From Cellulomonas wangleii (GTDB lineage Bacteria; Actinomycetota; Actinomycetes; Actinomycetales; Cellulomonadaceae): a stretch of 64,000 nucleotides of DNA. How positions within the stretch are numbered: position 1 is the first letter of the stretch; every line of letters starts with the position of its first letter. Shown here one piece after another: positions 1 through 7,753 of this stretch. The stretch is from NCBI RefSeq assembly GCF_018388445.1, contig NZ_CP074405.1, positions 3,162,001 to 3,226,000 of the forward strand. Direction: 5' to 3'. The translations under genes were made by a program, and so were the position numbers. Below the pieces are notes generated by a model. The model made no database searches and had not been told where the DNA came from. It saw only the letters and a list, made by a program, of their open reading frames with translations.

Positions 1-1
1 C

Positions 2-142
2 GTGCCGGCGGCGTGGGCGTGGCCGGTCGTGGCGGTGATGATCACGCTCGGCGCCACGCTGTACTGCGTCAGCGTCTGGCGGTACCGGCGGGCCGCGACG
101 GCCGCCCGCGGCACCGCCGTACCGGTACCGGCGGACGCCTAG
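2..142 (+). CDS. C-terminal end of an integral membrane protein (5' truncated by window edge)
   Basis: The frame from position 2 is open from the window edge to a TAG at 140-142 and gives 46 residues. They form one hydrophobic segment (AWPVVAVMITLGATLY) followed by an Arg-rich cytoplasmic tail (VWRYRRAA) and a short Ala/Pro end. A terminal helix with a basic tail is common in CDP-alcohol phosphatidyltransferases and other polytopic proteins, but too little is present to choose. The stop codon lies in a CTAG palindrome shared with the stop of the convergent gene, which supports both reading frames. Confidence 0.5.
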   Translation: MPAAWAWPVVAVMITLGATLYCVSVWRYRRAATAARGTAVPVPADA

Positions 143-330
143 CGGGACGATGGCGCGGACGGCTGCGTGGACGGGTCCGGCGGAGGCTCGGAGCCTCCCT
201 CGTCCGGCTGGTACCAGTCGCTGAGGGCGGGGTCCTCGGTGTCGAGCCAGGCGCCGGCGCCTTCGTCGGGCTCGGTGGCCACGACACCCACGACGAAGTC
301 GTCGCCGTGCTCCTCGATCCCGGCCCGCAC
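139..330 (-). CDS. Small acidic hypothetical protein
   Basis: A 63-residue frame from a GTG at 330. The open frame continues upstream to about 387 with only CTG starts, and that part also looks coding (DPLTLRRRYAREALDQG), so the true start may be further out. The protein is acidic, with a central GDDFVVGVVATEPDEG stretch and a Pro/Ser-rich tail. I recognise no family. Its stop overlaps that of the gene ending at 142, tail to tail. Confidence 0.4.
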   Translation of the reverse strand: MRAGIEEHGDDFVVGVVATEPDEGAGAWLDTEDPALSDWYQPDEGGSEPPPDPSTQPSAPSSR

Positions 331-488
331 CCCCTGGTCGAGGGCCTCACGCGCGTACCGGCGTCGCAGCGTCAGCGGGTCACGCGCCAGGTCCGCGCCG
401 CCCGCGGAGCGCTGCCTGACGGGCTGTCGTCCTCGTCGCGGACCTCACCGAGGTGTGCGACGTCACGCCCCCTCGATGCGATCGTCCC

Positions 489-506
489 GATACCCCCAGG
501 GGTATC
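489..506. promoter_or_regulatory. Perfect palindrome resembling a CsoR-type (copper) operator
   Basis: GATACCCC and GGGGTATC form perfect 8-base arms around a 2-base CA centre, 51 bases upstream of the Cys-rich gene at 557. Actinobacterial CsoR/RicR copper repressors bind TACCC...GGGTA palindromes, so copper-responsive control of that gene is a reasonable inference. No csoR gene lies in this window. Confidence 0.5.
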
Positions 507-556
507 GTCGGATCGCCCGGAGCACCGGGGACCGGACGAACCAGGGAGACCACGAG

Positions 557-742
557 ATGTGCCGAGCAACGACGTGCCGCGTGTGCGGCAGGACCACCTG
601 GGCGGGCTGCGGGCAGCACGTCGCCTCCGTCAAGCAGACCGTCCCCGCGTCGCAGTGGTGCAACGGCCAGCACACCGCCGCGGAGACCGCGGCCGCCGCC
701 GCGAGCCGCGGAGGGTTCTTCTCGCGCCTGTTCGGGCGCTGA
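557..742 (+). CDS. Small Cys-rich conserved protein, putative metal-responsive
   Basis: A 61-residue protein starting at ATG 557, eight bases after an AGGGAG ribosome site; longer in-frame starts upstream lack one. Cysteines at 2, 7, 10, 18 and 35 and histidines at 21 and 39 lie in a CxxxxCxxC...C...H pattern suited to Zn, Cu or Fe binding, followed by an Ala-rich linker and a C-terminal GGFFSRLFGR. Small proteins beginning MCRATTC are widespread in actinobacteria, but I know of no proven function. The CsoR-like palindrome at 489-506 suggests copper induction and a metal-buffering role. That role is an inference. Confidence 0.75.
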   Translation: MCRATTCRVCGRTTWAGCGQHVASVKQTVPASQWCNGQHTAAETAAAAASRGGFFSRLFGR

Positions 743-793
743 GGGACGGTCGGCCCGACGACCTTCCCGGCAGCGCGCCGTACGATCCGGGAC

Positions 794-1210
794 GTGCCAC
801 TCACCCCCGTCATCCGCGTGAGCGCGGTCGTCCTGCGACGACCCTCGGGCGAGGTCCTCACCGTGCGCAAGCGCGGCACGCACCGCTTCATGCTCCCCGG
901 CGGCAAGCCGGAGCCGGGCGAGAGCGCCGCCGCCACGGCCGTGCGGGAGGCGCACGAGGAGGTCGGCGTCGTGCTCGACGAGGCACGCCTGCGCGAGCTC
1001 GGCACGTTCCGCGCCGCCGCGGCCAACGAGGCGGGCCACGAGGTCGTCGGCACCGTCTTCGAGCACCCGCTCGACGGCGCGACCGCCCCCGCGGGCGAGA
1101 TCGAGGAGCTGCGCTGGCTCGACCCCGCGGGCGACCTGCCCGACGACCTCGCCCCGCTGCTCGAGCACCACGTGCTGCCGGTGCTGGCGGGCACGACGCC
1201 GCCCGTCTGA
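794..1210 (+). CDS. Nudix hydrolase
   Basis: A 138-residue single-domain Nudix protein. The Nudix box G-x5-E-x7-REUxEExGU is complete at about residues 37-59 (GGKPEPGE ... VREAHEEVGV), so divalent-metal-dependent hydrolysis of a nucleoside diphosphate linked to X is expected. Substrate cannot be read from sequence. Start is GTG 794; no close Shine-Dalgarno is evident. It is convergent with the acetamidase gene, with a strong hairpin between. Confidence 0.88.
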   Translation: MPLTPVIRVSAVVLRRPSGEVLTVRKRGTHRFMLPGGKPEPGESAAATAVREAHEEVGVVLDEARLRELGTFRAAAANEAGHEVVGTVFEHPLDGATAPAGEIEELRWLDPAGDLPDDLAPLLEHHVLPVLAGTTPPV

Positions 1211-1216
1211 CACGGC

Positions 1217-1250
1217 GACCGCCGGCGGGCTCGCGAGCCCACCGGCGGTC
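1217..1250. terminator. Bidirectional terminator-like hairpin
   Basis: GACCGCCGGCGGGCTC pairs with GAGCCCACCGGCGGTC with one mismatch and a tiny loop. It sits 7 bases after the Nudix stop and 15 bases from the stop of the convergent gene. No T-run follows, as is usual in high-GC actinobacteria. Confidence 0.7.
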
Positions 1251-1264
1251 CACCGCCCGTCCTG

Positions 1265-2398
1265 CTAGACCCAGGCCGTCCAGTCCACCTTCGGGATCAG
1301 GCAGTGCACGCCCTTCACCGCGTCCACGACCTGGCTGACCTCGAAGTCTCCGGCGGCCGAGAGGTACGCCAGGGCCACGGCCCGCGGCACCCCGAACCGG
1401 CCGTGCAGGAACGCGACCGCGTGGCGCACGGCCTGCCGCATCGCCTCGTCGAGGTCCGCGTCCATGCCGGTCGGCATCCAGTGCGTCGCCGTCTCCACGA
1501 CCGGGTTGCGCAGCCCGCCGAGCGCGACGTCCGCCTGCGCCGCCGGCACCACGCTCAGCCGCAGGGTCGCGCGCAGCGACGCCTCGAGCGCGGTGAGCGC
1601 GACCTCGCCGTTGCCCTGCGCGAAGTGCGGGTCGCCCGCGTAGAACAGCGCCCCGTCGACCGACACCGGCAGGTACAGCGTGGCGCCCACGCCGGCGTGC
1701 TTGATGTCCATGTTGCCGCCGTGGTCACCCGGCGGCACCGACGGCACGGGCGCGCTGGTGTCCGGGGCGGTCCCCATCAGCCCGAGGAACGGAGCGAGGC
1801 CGAGCTGCACGGTGCGCCCGGGGCCGGCCTCCATGACCCCGACGTCCCGGCCGTCGCGGTGGTCGACCCACGCGAAGTGGCTCACGGAGCCGTCCGTGAT
1901 CATGCGGTCCACGTGGCGGGTGGGCGTCGAGTCCGCGTCCTGCGGGTACTCCCCCGCCAGGGCGCCGAACCCGTGCCGGTTGCTGACGAACCCGTAGGGC
2001 ACGCGGTACGCCAGGTCCAGGACGTCGACCCGCAGCACGTCGCCGGGGCGGGCGCCGGCCACCGCGATCGGGCCGGTCACCACGTGCGGGCCGTCCTGGG
2101 GTCCGTTGACCAGACCGCTCGCCGCGACCTCCACGGCGTCGTCCAGCACGTCCACGTCGCCGAACTGGCGGATGTAGCGCGCGGGGTCCCGACCCTGGTC
2201 GGCCAGCAGCCCCTCGTGGGAGAGGGTGTCGACCGTCACCGTCGCACCGTCCGCGACCTGCAGCACGGGCGCCGCGTCGGCGTTGGGGAGCCAGCCCCAG
2301 CGCACCTCGTCGGCGCGCGAGGGCAGGTAGTGCTCACCGAGGATCGCGCCCCGGCCCGGCTGCAGCGTGGGGACGCCGACCGCCGTCGCGGCGCTCAC
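1265..2398 (-). CDS. Acetamidase/formamidase family amidohydrolase
   Basis: 377 residues matching the FmdA/AmdA family over the whole length, with family-typical features such as ARPGDVLRVDVLDL, GDHGGNMD and the acidic/His metal-site stretch DPHFAQGNGE. These enzymes hydrolyse short amides such as formamide or acetamide to ammonia and the acid in the cytoplasm. It is the last gene of a minus-strand operon: its ATG overlaps the RidA stop by 4 bases. Context (amino-acid-type ABC importer plus RidA under a FadR-like regulator) suggests breakdown of an imported amide-containing nitrogen compound. The actual substrate is unknown. Confidence 0.85.
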   Translation of the reverse strand: MSAATAVGVPTLQPGRGAILGEHYLPSRADEVRWGWLPNADAAPVLQVADGATVTVDTLSHEGLLADQGRDPARYIRQFGDVDVLDDAVEVAASGLVNGPQDGPHVVTGPIAVAGARPGDVLRVDVLDLAYRVPYGFVSNRHGFGALAGEYPQDADSTPTRHVDRMITDGSVSHFAWVDHRDGRDVGVMEAGPGRTVQLGLAPFLGLMGTAPDTSAPVPSVPPGDHGGNMDIKHAGVGATLYLPVSVDGALFYAGDPHFAQGNGEVALTALEASLRATLRLSVVPAAQADVALGGLRNPVVETATHWMPTGMDADLDEAMRQAVRHAVAFLHGRFGVPRAVALAYLSAAGDFEVSQVVDAVKGVHCLIPKVDWTAWV

Positions 2399-2814
2399 GC
2401 CGGACCGCCCGGCATGCCGACCACCAGGTCGACCTCGACGAGCGCACCGACCGCCAGGCCCGTGACGCCCACGCAGGTGCGGCTCGGCAGCGGGTCGTCG
2501 AACCAGGTGCGGTACTCGGCGTTGAACGCGTCGAAGTCGTCGAAGTCCGTCAGGTAGGCGCGGACCATGAGCGTGTCGTCCAGCTCGGCGCCCGCGGCGC
2601 GGACGACTGCCTGCAGGTTCGCCATCACCTGGCGGGTCTGCTCCACCAGGCCGCCGGCGACGAGCTGCCCCGTCGCGGGGTCGGTGGGCATCTGCCCGGT
2701 GACGAACAGCAGGTCGCCGAACCGCACGGCGTGGCTGAACGGGCCGACCTGGGGCGGCACCCCTGCGGATGCCGGGAAGACGTGGTGCGTGCGTGCTGTG
2801 CCTACCGTGCTCAT
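2395..2814 (-). CDS. RidA family (YjgF/UK114) imine/enamine deaminase
   Basis: 139 residues from ATG 2814. Family motifs present include GPFSHAVRFGDLLFVTGQ, the GL.EQTRQVMANL helix and the C-terminal SRTCVGV...GALVEVDLV with the Arg that binds the substrate carboxylate. RidA proteins hydrolyse reactive imines to ketones and ammonia. The start is one base after the stop of the ABC fusion gene, so the two are translationally linked; the longer open frame upstream lies inside the ABC gene and is not used. Its position between importer and amidase suggests it clears an imine intermediate of the imported compound. Confidence 0.88.
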   Translation of the reverse strand: MSTVGTARTHHVFPASAGVPPQVGPFSHAVRFGDLLFVTGQMPTDPATGQLVAGGLVEQTRQVMANLQAVVRAAGAELDDTLMVRAYLTDFDDFDAFNAEYRTWFDDPLPSRTCVGVTGLAVGALVEVDLVVGMPGGPA

Positions 2815-2815
2815 C

Positions 2816-4402
2816 TCAGACCTCCGCCGAGTCCATCGCGCGGACGAAGCGACGCGTCGCCTCGACCTGCGGGTCACCGATCACCTGTTCTGCCGTGCCC
2901 TGCTCGACGACCACCCCGCCCGCCATGAAGACGACCCGGTCCGCCACCTCGCGGGCGAACCGCAGCTGGTGGGTGGCGATGATCATCGTCAGACCGCCCT
3001 GCCGCGCGAGGCTCTGGATGACGCCCAGCACCTCCGCGACGAGCTCGGGGTCCAGGGCGCTGGTCGGCTCGTCGAGCAGCAGCACCTTCGGGCTGGACGC
3101 CAGCGCCCGGGCGATGCCCACGCGCTGCTGCTGACCACCGGACATGTGCCGCGGCAGGGCGTCCGCGCGGTGTGCCATGCCGACCTGCGCCAGCAGCTCG
3201 TCGGCGCGGGCGTCGGCGTCCTCGCGGGACCAGCCGTGCACCCAGCGCAGCGGGGCCGCGACGTTCTCGCGCGCCGTCAGGTGGTGGAACAGGTTGAACT
3301 GCTGGAACACCATCCCGACGCCGGCGTCGACCCGCTGCTGGGCGACGCGCCGCTCGACGAGCTCGTCGCCGCGCTCCGAGTACCCGATGGCCGTGCCGCC
3401 CACCAGCACCGCGCCGCCGTCGAGACCCTCGAGGTGGTTGATGCAGCGCAGCAGGGTGCTCTTGCCCGACCCGCTGGGGCCCAGCAGGGCGACGACCTCG
3501 CCCTGCCGGATCTGCAGGTCGATGCCGCGCAGCACCTCGTTCTCGCCGTAGGACTTGCGCAGACCGAACGCCTCGATGAGCGCCTGGCCGAAGCTGCGCG
3601 GCGGCGGGTCCGCGTGGGTCAGCGGGACCACCGTGCCGAGGCCGGCGTCGGTACGGTCCGGCGCCCGGCGCGGGTCCGGCTCGACCGTGGCCGGGACGGC
3701 CACCGCCGGCCGGCCGAGGCGCGCGGCCCACGTCCGCAGCGAGGTCCGCGCCGGACGGTCCAGGTCGAGCGCCCGCTCCACCGCGAGCTGTACCAGGGTC
3801 AGCGCCCCGGTCAGCACCAGGTACATCACGGCGGTGGCGAAGTAGATCTCGAAGTAGTCGAACGTCGCCGACGCGAGCTGCTGCGTGCGCAGCGTGAGCT
3901 CCGGCACCGCGATGATCGACGCGAGCGCCGAGTTCTTCATCGTGGTGACGGCCTCGCTGCCCAGCGCCGGGACCATCGACCGCAGGGCCTGGGGTGCCAC
4001 GACGCGGCGCATCAGCAACGTCGGCCGCATGCCCAGGGCACGTCCCGCGGCGACCTGACCGGGGTCGACGCCCTTGATGCCGGACCGGAAGATCTCCGCG
4101 AAGAACACGGCCTCGTTGAGCGCGAGGGCCACACCCCCGGCCACGAGCGGGGACAGGGTGATCCCCGCTCGCGGCAGCACGGAGAAGACGAAGACGAGCT
4201 GCAGGATCAGCGGCGTGCCCCGGTAGAGGGTCACGTACGCCCGGGCGACCCAGGTCAGCGCCCGGCACCGGGTGAGCTGCATCGCCGCCAGGAGCAGGCC
4301 CAGGACCATGCCGCCGACGAACCCCATGGCGGTGAGCCGCAGGGTGAAGCCGATGCCCTCGAGCAGGTAGGGAAGGGTCAGGTAGTGCAGGAACTCGGTC
4401 AT
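2816..4402 (-). CDS. Polar amino-acid-type ABC transporter, fused permease and ATPase
   Basis: 528 residues. Residues 1-215 are a HisM/GlnP-type permease with several membrane segments and the EAA-like loop around GRALGMRPTLLMRRVVAPQAL. About 65 linker residues rich in Ala/Pro/Arg follow, then a GlnQ-type ATPase from about residue 285 with Walker A GPSGSGKST (about 307-315), signature MSGGQQQR and Walker B VLLLDEPTSALDP. These two functions are normally separate proteins. Only one permease half is encoded here, so the complex is probably a homodimer of the fusion. It partners the lipoprotein encoded 46 bases upstream. Start ATG 4402. Confidence 0.9.
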   Translation of the reverse strand: MTEFLHYLTLPYLLEGIGFTLRLTAMGFVGGMVLGLLLAAMQLTRCRALTWVARAYVTLYRGTPLILQLVFVFSVLPRAGITLSPLVAGGVALALNEAVFFAEIFRSGIKGVDPGQVAAGRALGMRPTLLMRRVVAPQALRSMVPALGSEAVTTMKNSALASIIAVPELTLRTQQLASATFDYFEIYFATAVMYLVLTGALTLVQLAVERALDLDRPARTSLRTWAARLGRPAVAVPATVEPDPRRAPDRTDAGLGTVVPLTHADPPPRSFGQALIEAFGLRKSYGENEVLRGIDLQIRQGEVVALLGPSGSGKSTLLRCINHLEGLDGGAVLVGGTAIGYSERGDELVERRVAQQRVDAGVGMVFQQFNLFHHLTARENVAAPLRWVHGWSREDADARADELLAQVGMAHRADALPRHMSGGQQQRVGIARALASSPKVLLLDEPTSALDPELVAEVLGVIQSLARQGGLTMIIATHQLRFAREVADRVVFMAGGVVVEQGTAEQVIGDPQVEATRRFVRAMDSAEV

Positions 4403-4448
4403 GGTCAGGCCGCCCTCGCGTCGCTCGTCATCTCGGTCGGTGCGACGG

Positions 4449-5375
4449 TCAGCCGACGCTCAGCACGGCGGGCTCGGCCAGCGCGTTCTCGTCGAGGGAC
4501 CACTTCCCGGCCAGCTCCGTCTGGAGCCCGGACTCCTGGATCTCGACGAGCGCGGCCTGGACGGCGTCGCGGAAGGCGTGCTCGCCCTGCAGGACGCCGA
4601 TGCCGATCTCGTAGTCGAGCATCACGGTCTCGGCGGTGTCGAGGTCGTCGGGGTGCTGCGCGACGTAGCCCCGCACGGTGTTGACGTCGTTGATGTAGGC
4701 GTCGGCGCGGCCCGCGAGGATCGCCTGCACGCAGTCGGCGCTGGAGTCGAAGAGGCTGACGGTGGGCGCCTCGAGGCCGGCGGCCTCGCACTCGGGGACC
4801 ATCGCCTCGACCAGCGGCACCTCGACGTAGCCCTTGTTGAGGGCGACGGTGGTGCCGCACAGCGAGGTGTCGATGCCGGTGATGCCCTGCGGGTTGCCCG
4901 TGGTCACCAGGACCCCGTCGAAGACCTTGGAGTAGCTGATGAAGTCGACGCCGCCGTGCGCGCGCTCCTCGGTGGCGTACAGGTTGGAGATGATCCAGTC
5001 GGCCTGGCCGCTGGCGACCGTGGGCACGAGCTCCGAGAACCCGACGGGCAGGTAGTCGACGTCGAAGCCGAGGCAGTCGCCGATCGCCTCACCGAGGTCG
5101 ATGTCGAAGCCCATGAACTCGTCGGGGTTCTCGGGGTTGACGACCTCGTAGCCGGGGGTGTGCGGGTTCAGCGCGTTGGTCTGGGTGGTGCCCACCAGGT
5201 CGGGGTTCTGCTCGCGCAGCTCGACGCAGGCCGCCGACTCGGCGAGCTCGGGGTAGGTGACCTCGCCGGCGCCCTCGGCGGCCGAGCTGGACCCCGCGCA
5301 GGCCGTCAGGGCGAGCAGCGTGGCGACTGCTCCGGTGATGAGGACTGCCGTGCGGGAGTTCTTCGTGGTGCGCAT
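4449..5375 (-). CDS. Amino-acid-type ABC transporter substrate-binding lipoprotein
   Basis: 308 residues from ATG 5375. The N-terminus is a lipoprotein signal with lipobox L-T-A-C and Cys26 as the lipidation site. The rest is a family 3 solute-binding fold (MGFDIDLGEAIGDCLG, WIISNLYATEERA, GTTVALNKGYVEV, RADAYINDVNTV). It would sit on the outer face of the membrane and deliver a polar amino acid or related compound to the fused transporter. It is first in the operon and divergent from the FadR-like gene; the shared 280-base intergenic region carries two operator-like sites. Longer upstream frames run into that intergenic DNA and are not used. Confidence 0.9.
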   Translation of the reverse strand: MRTTKNSRTAVLITGAVATLLALTACAGSSSAAEGAGEVTYPELAESAACVELREQNPDLVGTTQTNALNPHTPGYEVVNPENPDEFMGFDIDLGEAIGDCLGFDVDYLPVGFSELVPTVASGQADWIISNLYATEERAHGGVDFISYSKVFDGVLVTTGNPQGITGIDTSLCGTTVALNKGYVEVPLVEAMVPECEAAGLEAPTVSLFDSSADCVQAILAGRADAYINDVNTVRGYVAQHPDDLDTAETVMLDYEIGIGVLQGEHAFRDAVQAALVEIQESGLQTELAGKWSLDENALAEPAVLSVG

Positions 5376-5464
5376 CGCGGGTGCCTTCCGGTCGCCGGGC
5401 ACCGGCGTCGAGGCCCCACCGGACGGAGGTGCCGCGACGCCGCCCTTGGTGTCTCTCGGTCGGA

Positions 5465-5475
5465 TGGTCTGACCG
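5465..5475. promoter_or_regulatory. FadR-type operator, copy 1 (imperfect)
   Basis: TGGTCTGACCG matches the FadR-subfamily consensus TNGTNNNACNA except for the last base. It lies 90 bases upstream of the binding-protein start. The surrounding TCGGTC ... GACCGA (5456-5476) adds a wider dyad. Confidence 0.5.
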
Positions 5476-5569
5476 ATGTGGCATGAAGGTAGACGCGCCT
5501 CCGAGGGCGGGAACGGGCATCCCGGACACGGAAACGCACTGTTTACCGAGTCGACCCAGGGCGAAACAT

Positions 5570-5587
5570 TGGTCAGACCATCTGACC
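5570..5587. promoter_or_regulatory. FadR-type operator, copy 2 (perfect)
   Basis: TGGTCAGACCA at 5570-5580 is a perfect 5-1-5 palindrome and an exact match to the FadR-subfamily consensus. The next bases extend it into a second overlapping dyad, GGTCAGA-CCA-TCTGACC. It lies 70 bases upstream of the FadR-like gene, consistent with autoregulation plus control of the divergent transporter operon. Confidence 0.65.
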
Positions 5588-5656
5588 GGATCCCGTTGCT
5601 AGCGTGCCGGTACGCACACTCCCCGCACCGACGACGGCCACCGAAGGAGCACGCTC

Positions 5657-6352
5657 GTGACGACACCGGTACCGCCGCTGGCGCGCAGGTCACCGACCAT
5701 CTCGGTCACCCTGGCCGCCCACCTGGAGCGCCTCATCGCCACCGGCGAGCTCGCGCCCGGGCAGCGACTCCCCGGCGAGCGGGAGCTCGCCGAGCAGCTC
5801 TCCGTCTCCCGCGCCTCGCTGCGCGAGGCGATGTTCGAGCTCGAGTCCAAGCACCTCGTCGAGCGGCGACCCGGCCGCGGCACCGTGGTGGTCGAGACGT
5901 CGGCCGAGCAGCGCGACCTCGAGGGCCTGAACGCCGGCACGAGCGGCGTCGCGAGCGCCGACGCCGCCGAGCTGCGGCTCATCGTGGAACCGTCCGTGGC
6001 GGGCCTCGCCGCACGACGCGCCACGCCGGCGAACCTCCTGCAGCTGCACGACGTCCTCGACGCGTCGCAGGGCCCGCTCAGCGCCGCGCGCTCGGTCGAG
6101 CTCGACCTGGAGTTCCACCTGCTGCTCGCCCAGGCGGCCCGCAACCCGCTGCTCACCACCCTGCACGGGCTCATGGCCGACTGGACCCTGCCCGTGCGCC
6201 GCCGCTCCCACGCCACCAAGGCCGCCCGCGCGAGCTCGCTCGCCGGGCACCGCGCCATCTACGCCGCGGTGGCGGCGCACGACGCGGACGCGGCCACCGC
6301 CGCGATGCGCGAGCACCTGACCGACATCCACGCCCCGCTGAAGGACGCCTGA
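5657..6352 (+). CDS. GntR family transcriptional regulator, FadR subfamily (FCD domain)
   Basis: 231 residues. The N-terminal winged helix (about 10-75) has the GntR signature: LPGERELAEQLSVSRASLREAMFELE then VERRPGRGTVVV. The C-terminal all-helical FCD domain (about 95-225) has the expected D/H-rich helices. FadR-type regulators usually repress neighbouring catabolic genes until a carboxylate ligand binds. Start GTG 5657 follows an AAGGAG site. TNGTNNNACNA-type sites in the divergent region support control of the transporter-RidA-amidase operon. Its stop overlaps the next gene by one base (TGATG). Confidence 0.9.
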   Translation: MTTPVPPLARRSPTISVTLAAHLERLIATGELAPGQRLPGERELAEQLSVSRASLREAMFELESKHLVERRPGRGTVVVETSAEQRDLEGLNAGTSGVASADAAELRLIVEPSVAGLAARRATPANLLQLHDVLDASQGPLSAARSVELDLEFHLLLAQAARNPLLTTLHGLMADWTLPVRRRSHATKAARASSLAGHRAIYAAVAAHDADAATAAMREHLTDIHAPLKDA

Positions 6353-7104
6353 TGCGCCGCCCCACCACCGCCGGCCTGTACACCTCCGGCCTGCTGCTCC
6401 TGACCGCAGCGACCGGCGCGATCGACGCCGTGAGCTTCCTCGCGCTGGACGGTGTGTTCACCGGCAACATGACCGGCAACGTGCTGTTCCTGGCGTTCGC
6501 GCTGGTCGGGGTGCCCGACATCCCGCTGCTCAACAACGCGTTCGCGCTGCTGGGGTTCGCGCTCGGTTCCGTCGTCGGCGGGCGGCTGGTGCGCCGCGGG
6601 CACCCCGTGGGGCTGCCGGTCCGCAGCGCGTGGCTCCTGGTCGCCGGGACCGCCCTGGTCTTCGTGCTCGTCGGCGTGTGGGCCGCGGTCGGGGAGCTGG
6701 CGGGCGTCGGGCAGATCACGCTCACCGCCGTGCTCGCCGCGCTCATGGGGGCACAGGTCGCCGCGGTGAAGCCCGTCGGCAACACCGACATCACCACGGT
6801 CGTCGTCACCAGCACGCTCGCCAACGTCACGCGCGAGAGCCGGCTCGGCGGCGGACGTCAGACGCCCAGCCAGTGGCGGCACCGGACCTTCGCCATCGTC
6901 GCCATGGGTGCCGGTGCCGCGCTGGGCGCGGCGGTGCTGCGCCTGGCCGACGGACCGGTCGCGCTGGCCGCGTCGGGGATCGTGTTCGCCGCCGGGGTCA
7001 CGATGCTGCTCGTCGCCCGGGCCGACCAGCAGCGGTCGGCCCGTCAGCAGGCGCACGCCGCAGCCGCCGCTGAGCGGCCGACGGAGGTGCTCGCCGCACG
7101 GTGA
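6352..7104 (+). CDS. YoaK family (DUF1275) membrane protein
   Basis: 250 residues with about six hydrophobic segments and the DUF1275 hallmarks: GAIDAVSFLALDGVFTGNMTGN near the N-terminus, GSVVGGRL and the central MGAQVAAVK...NTDITTVVVTSTL. Function of the family is not established; it is placed among small-molecule permeases. It is translationally coupled to the FadR-like gene. The proximal part of this open frame upstream of ATG 6352 is the shadow of the regulator gene. Confidence 0.85.
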   Translation: MRRPTTAGLYTSGLLLLTAATGAIDAVSFLALDGVFTGNMTGNVLFLAFALVGVPDIPLLNNAFALLGFALGSVVGGRLVRRGHPVGLPVRSAWLLVAGTALVFVLVGVWAAVGELAGVGQITLTAVLAALMGAQVAAVKPVGNTDITTVVVTSTLANVTRESRLGGGRQTPSQWRHRTFAIVAMGAGAALGAAVLRLADGPVALAASGIVFAAGVTMLLVARADQQRSARQQAHAAAAAERPTEVLAAR

Positions 7105-7110
7105 CGTCCC

Positions 7111-7151
7111 GACGGCGGGGAGCCGACGGCGGGGAGCCGACGGCGGGGAGG
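7111..7151. repeat. Three tandem copies of a 14-base unit
   Basis: GACGGCGGGGAGCC occurs at 7111-7124 and 7125-7138, and a third copy truncated to 13 bases ends at 7151. It starts 7 bases after the DUF1275 stop, in the convergent intergenic spacer. Confidence 0.8.
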
Positions 7152-7181
7152 CCGGACGCACCGGGTGCCGCCCGGAACCCG

Positions 7182-7556
7182 TCAGAGGCAGCGCTCGGCG
7201 AGCAGCCGGCTGAGGCCGCGGACGTCGACGCCCGCCCCGAACTCGAGCTTGACCAGTCCCAGACCGCTGAACCACAGCTCGAGCTCGGTGTCCCGGTCGA
7301 ACGTCCCCGCAGTCTCCACGGAGAACGCCTGGACCCGGCTGTACGGGAGCGACGTGTAGTCCTTCTTCTTCCCGGTCATGCCCTGCACGTTCACCGCGAC
7401 GATGCGCTTCGTCGTGAACGTGACGGAGTCACGGATGCCACGGAACGCGACGAGCACCCGCTCGTCCGGGAGCAGCAGCTCGGCCAGGTCGGCGTGCGCG
7501 TCGGCGGGGTTCCGCTCGTTGAGCTTGACGTAGGCGGCGTTGGCGAAGTCGATCAT
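7182..7556 (-). CDS. PH-domain (bacterial pleckstrin homology) protein
   Basis: 124 residues. The middle and end match bacterial PH-like proteins: LLLPDERVLVAFRGIRDSVTFTTKRIVAVNVQG, then KKKDYTSLPYSRVQAFSVETAG and an ELELWFSG strand, ending in a helix. Such proteins are cytoplasmic or membrane-associated with no defined catalytic role. Start ATG 7556 has a perfectly placed AGGAGA site; the longer frame upstream is unlikely. Confidence 0.8.
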   Translation of the reverse strand: MIDFANAAYVKLNERNPADAHADLAELLLPDERVLVAFRGIRDSVTFTTKRIVAVNVQGMTGKKKDYTSLPYSRVQAFSVETAGTFDRDTELELWFSGLGLVKLEFGAGVDVRGLSRLLAERCL

Positions 7557-7753
7557 GTCTCTCCTGGATGTCTCGCGTGCCCGGCCCTGCGGACCCGCGT
7601 CGTGACGAGCACTACGGGACGCCCGGGGTGGGCACGACCGATGGTGGCGGACGCCGACGGCTGCCCGTCTCCGACGCACGGTACCGACCGCGCACCCCTC
7701 TCCCGCGGTGGCGCCGGAGGTCGGACGCCGTAGGCGCCCGGCGGTGCGACGCG

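Noticed and set aside
2567..4684. Plus-strand frame of 705 codons over the transporter operon
   Set aside because: Antisense to the ABC fusion gene, His/Asp/Arg-rich, no recognisable domain.
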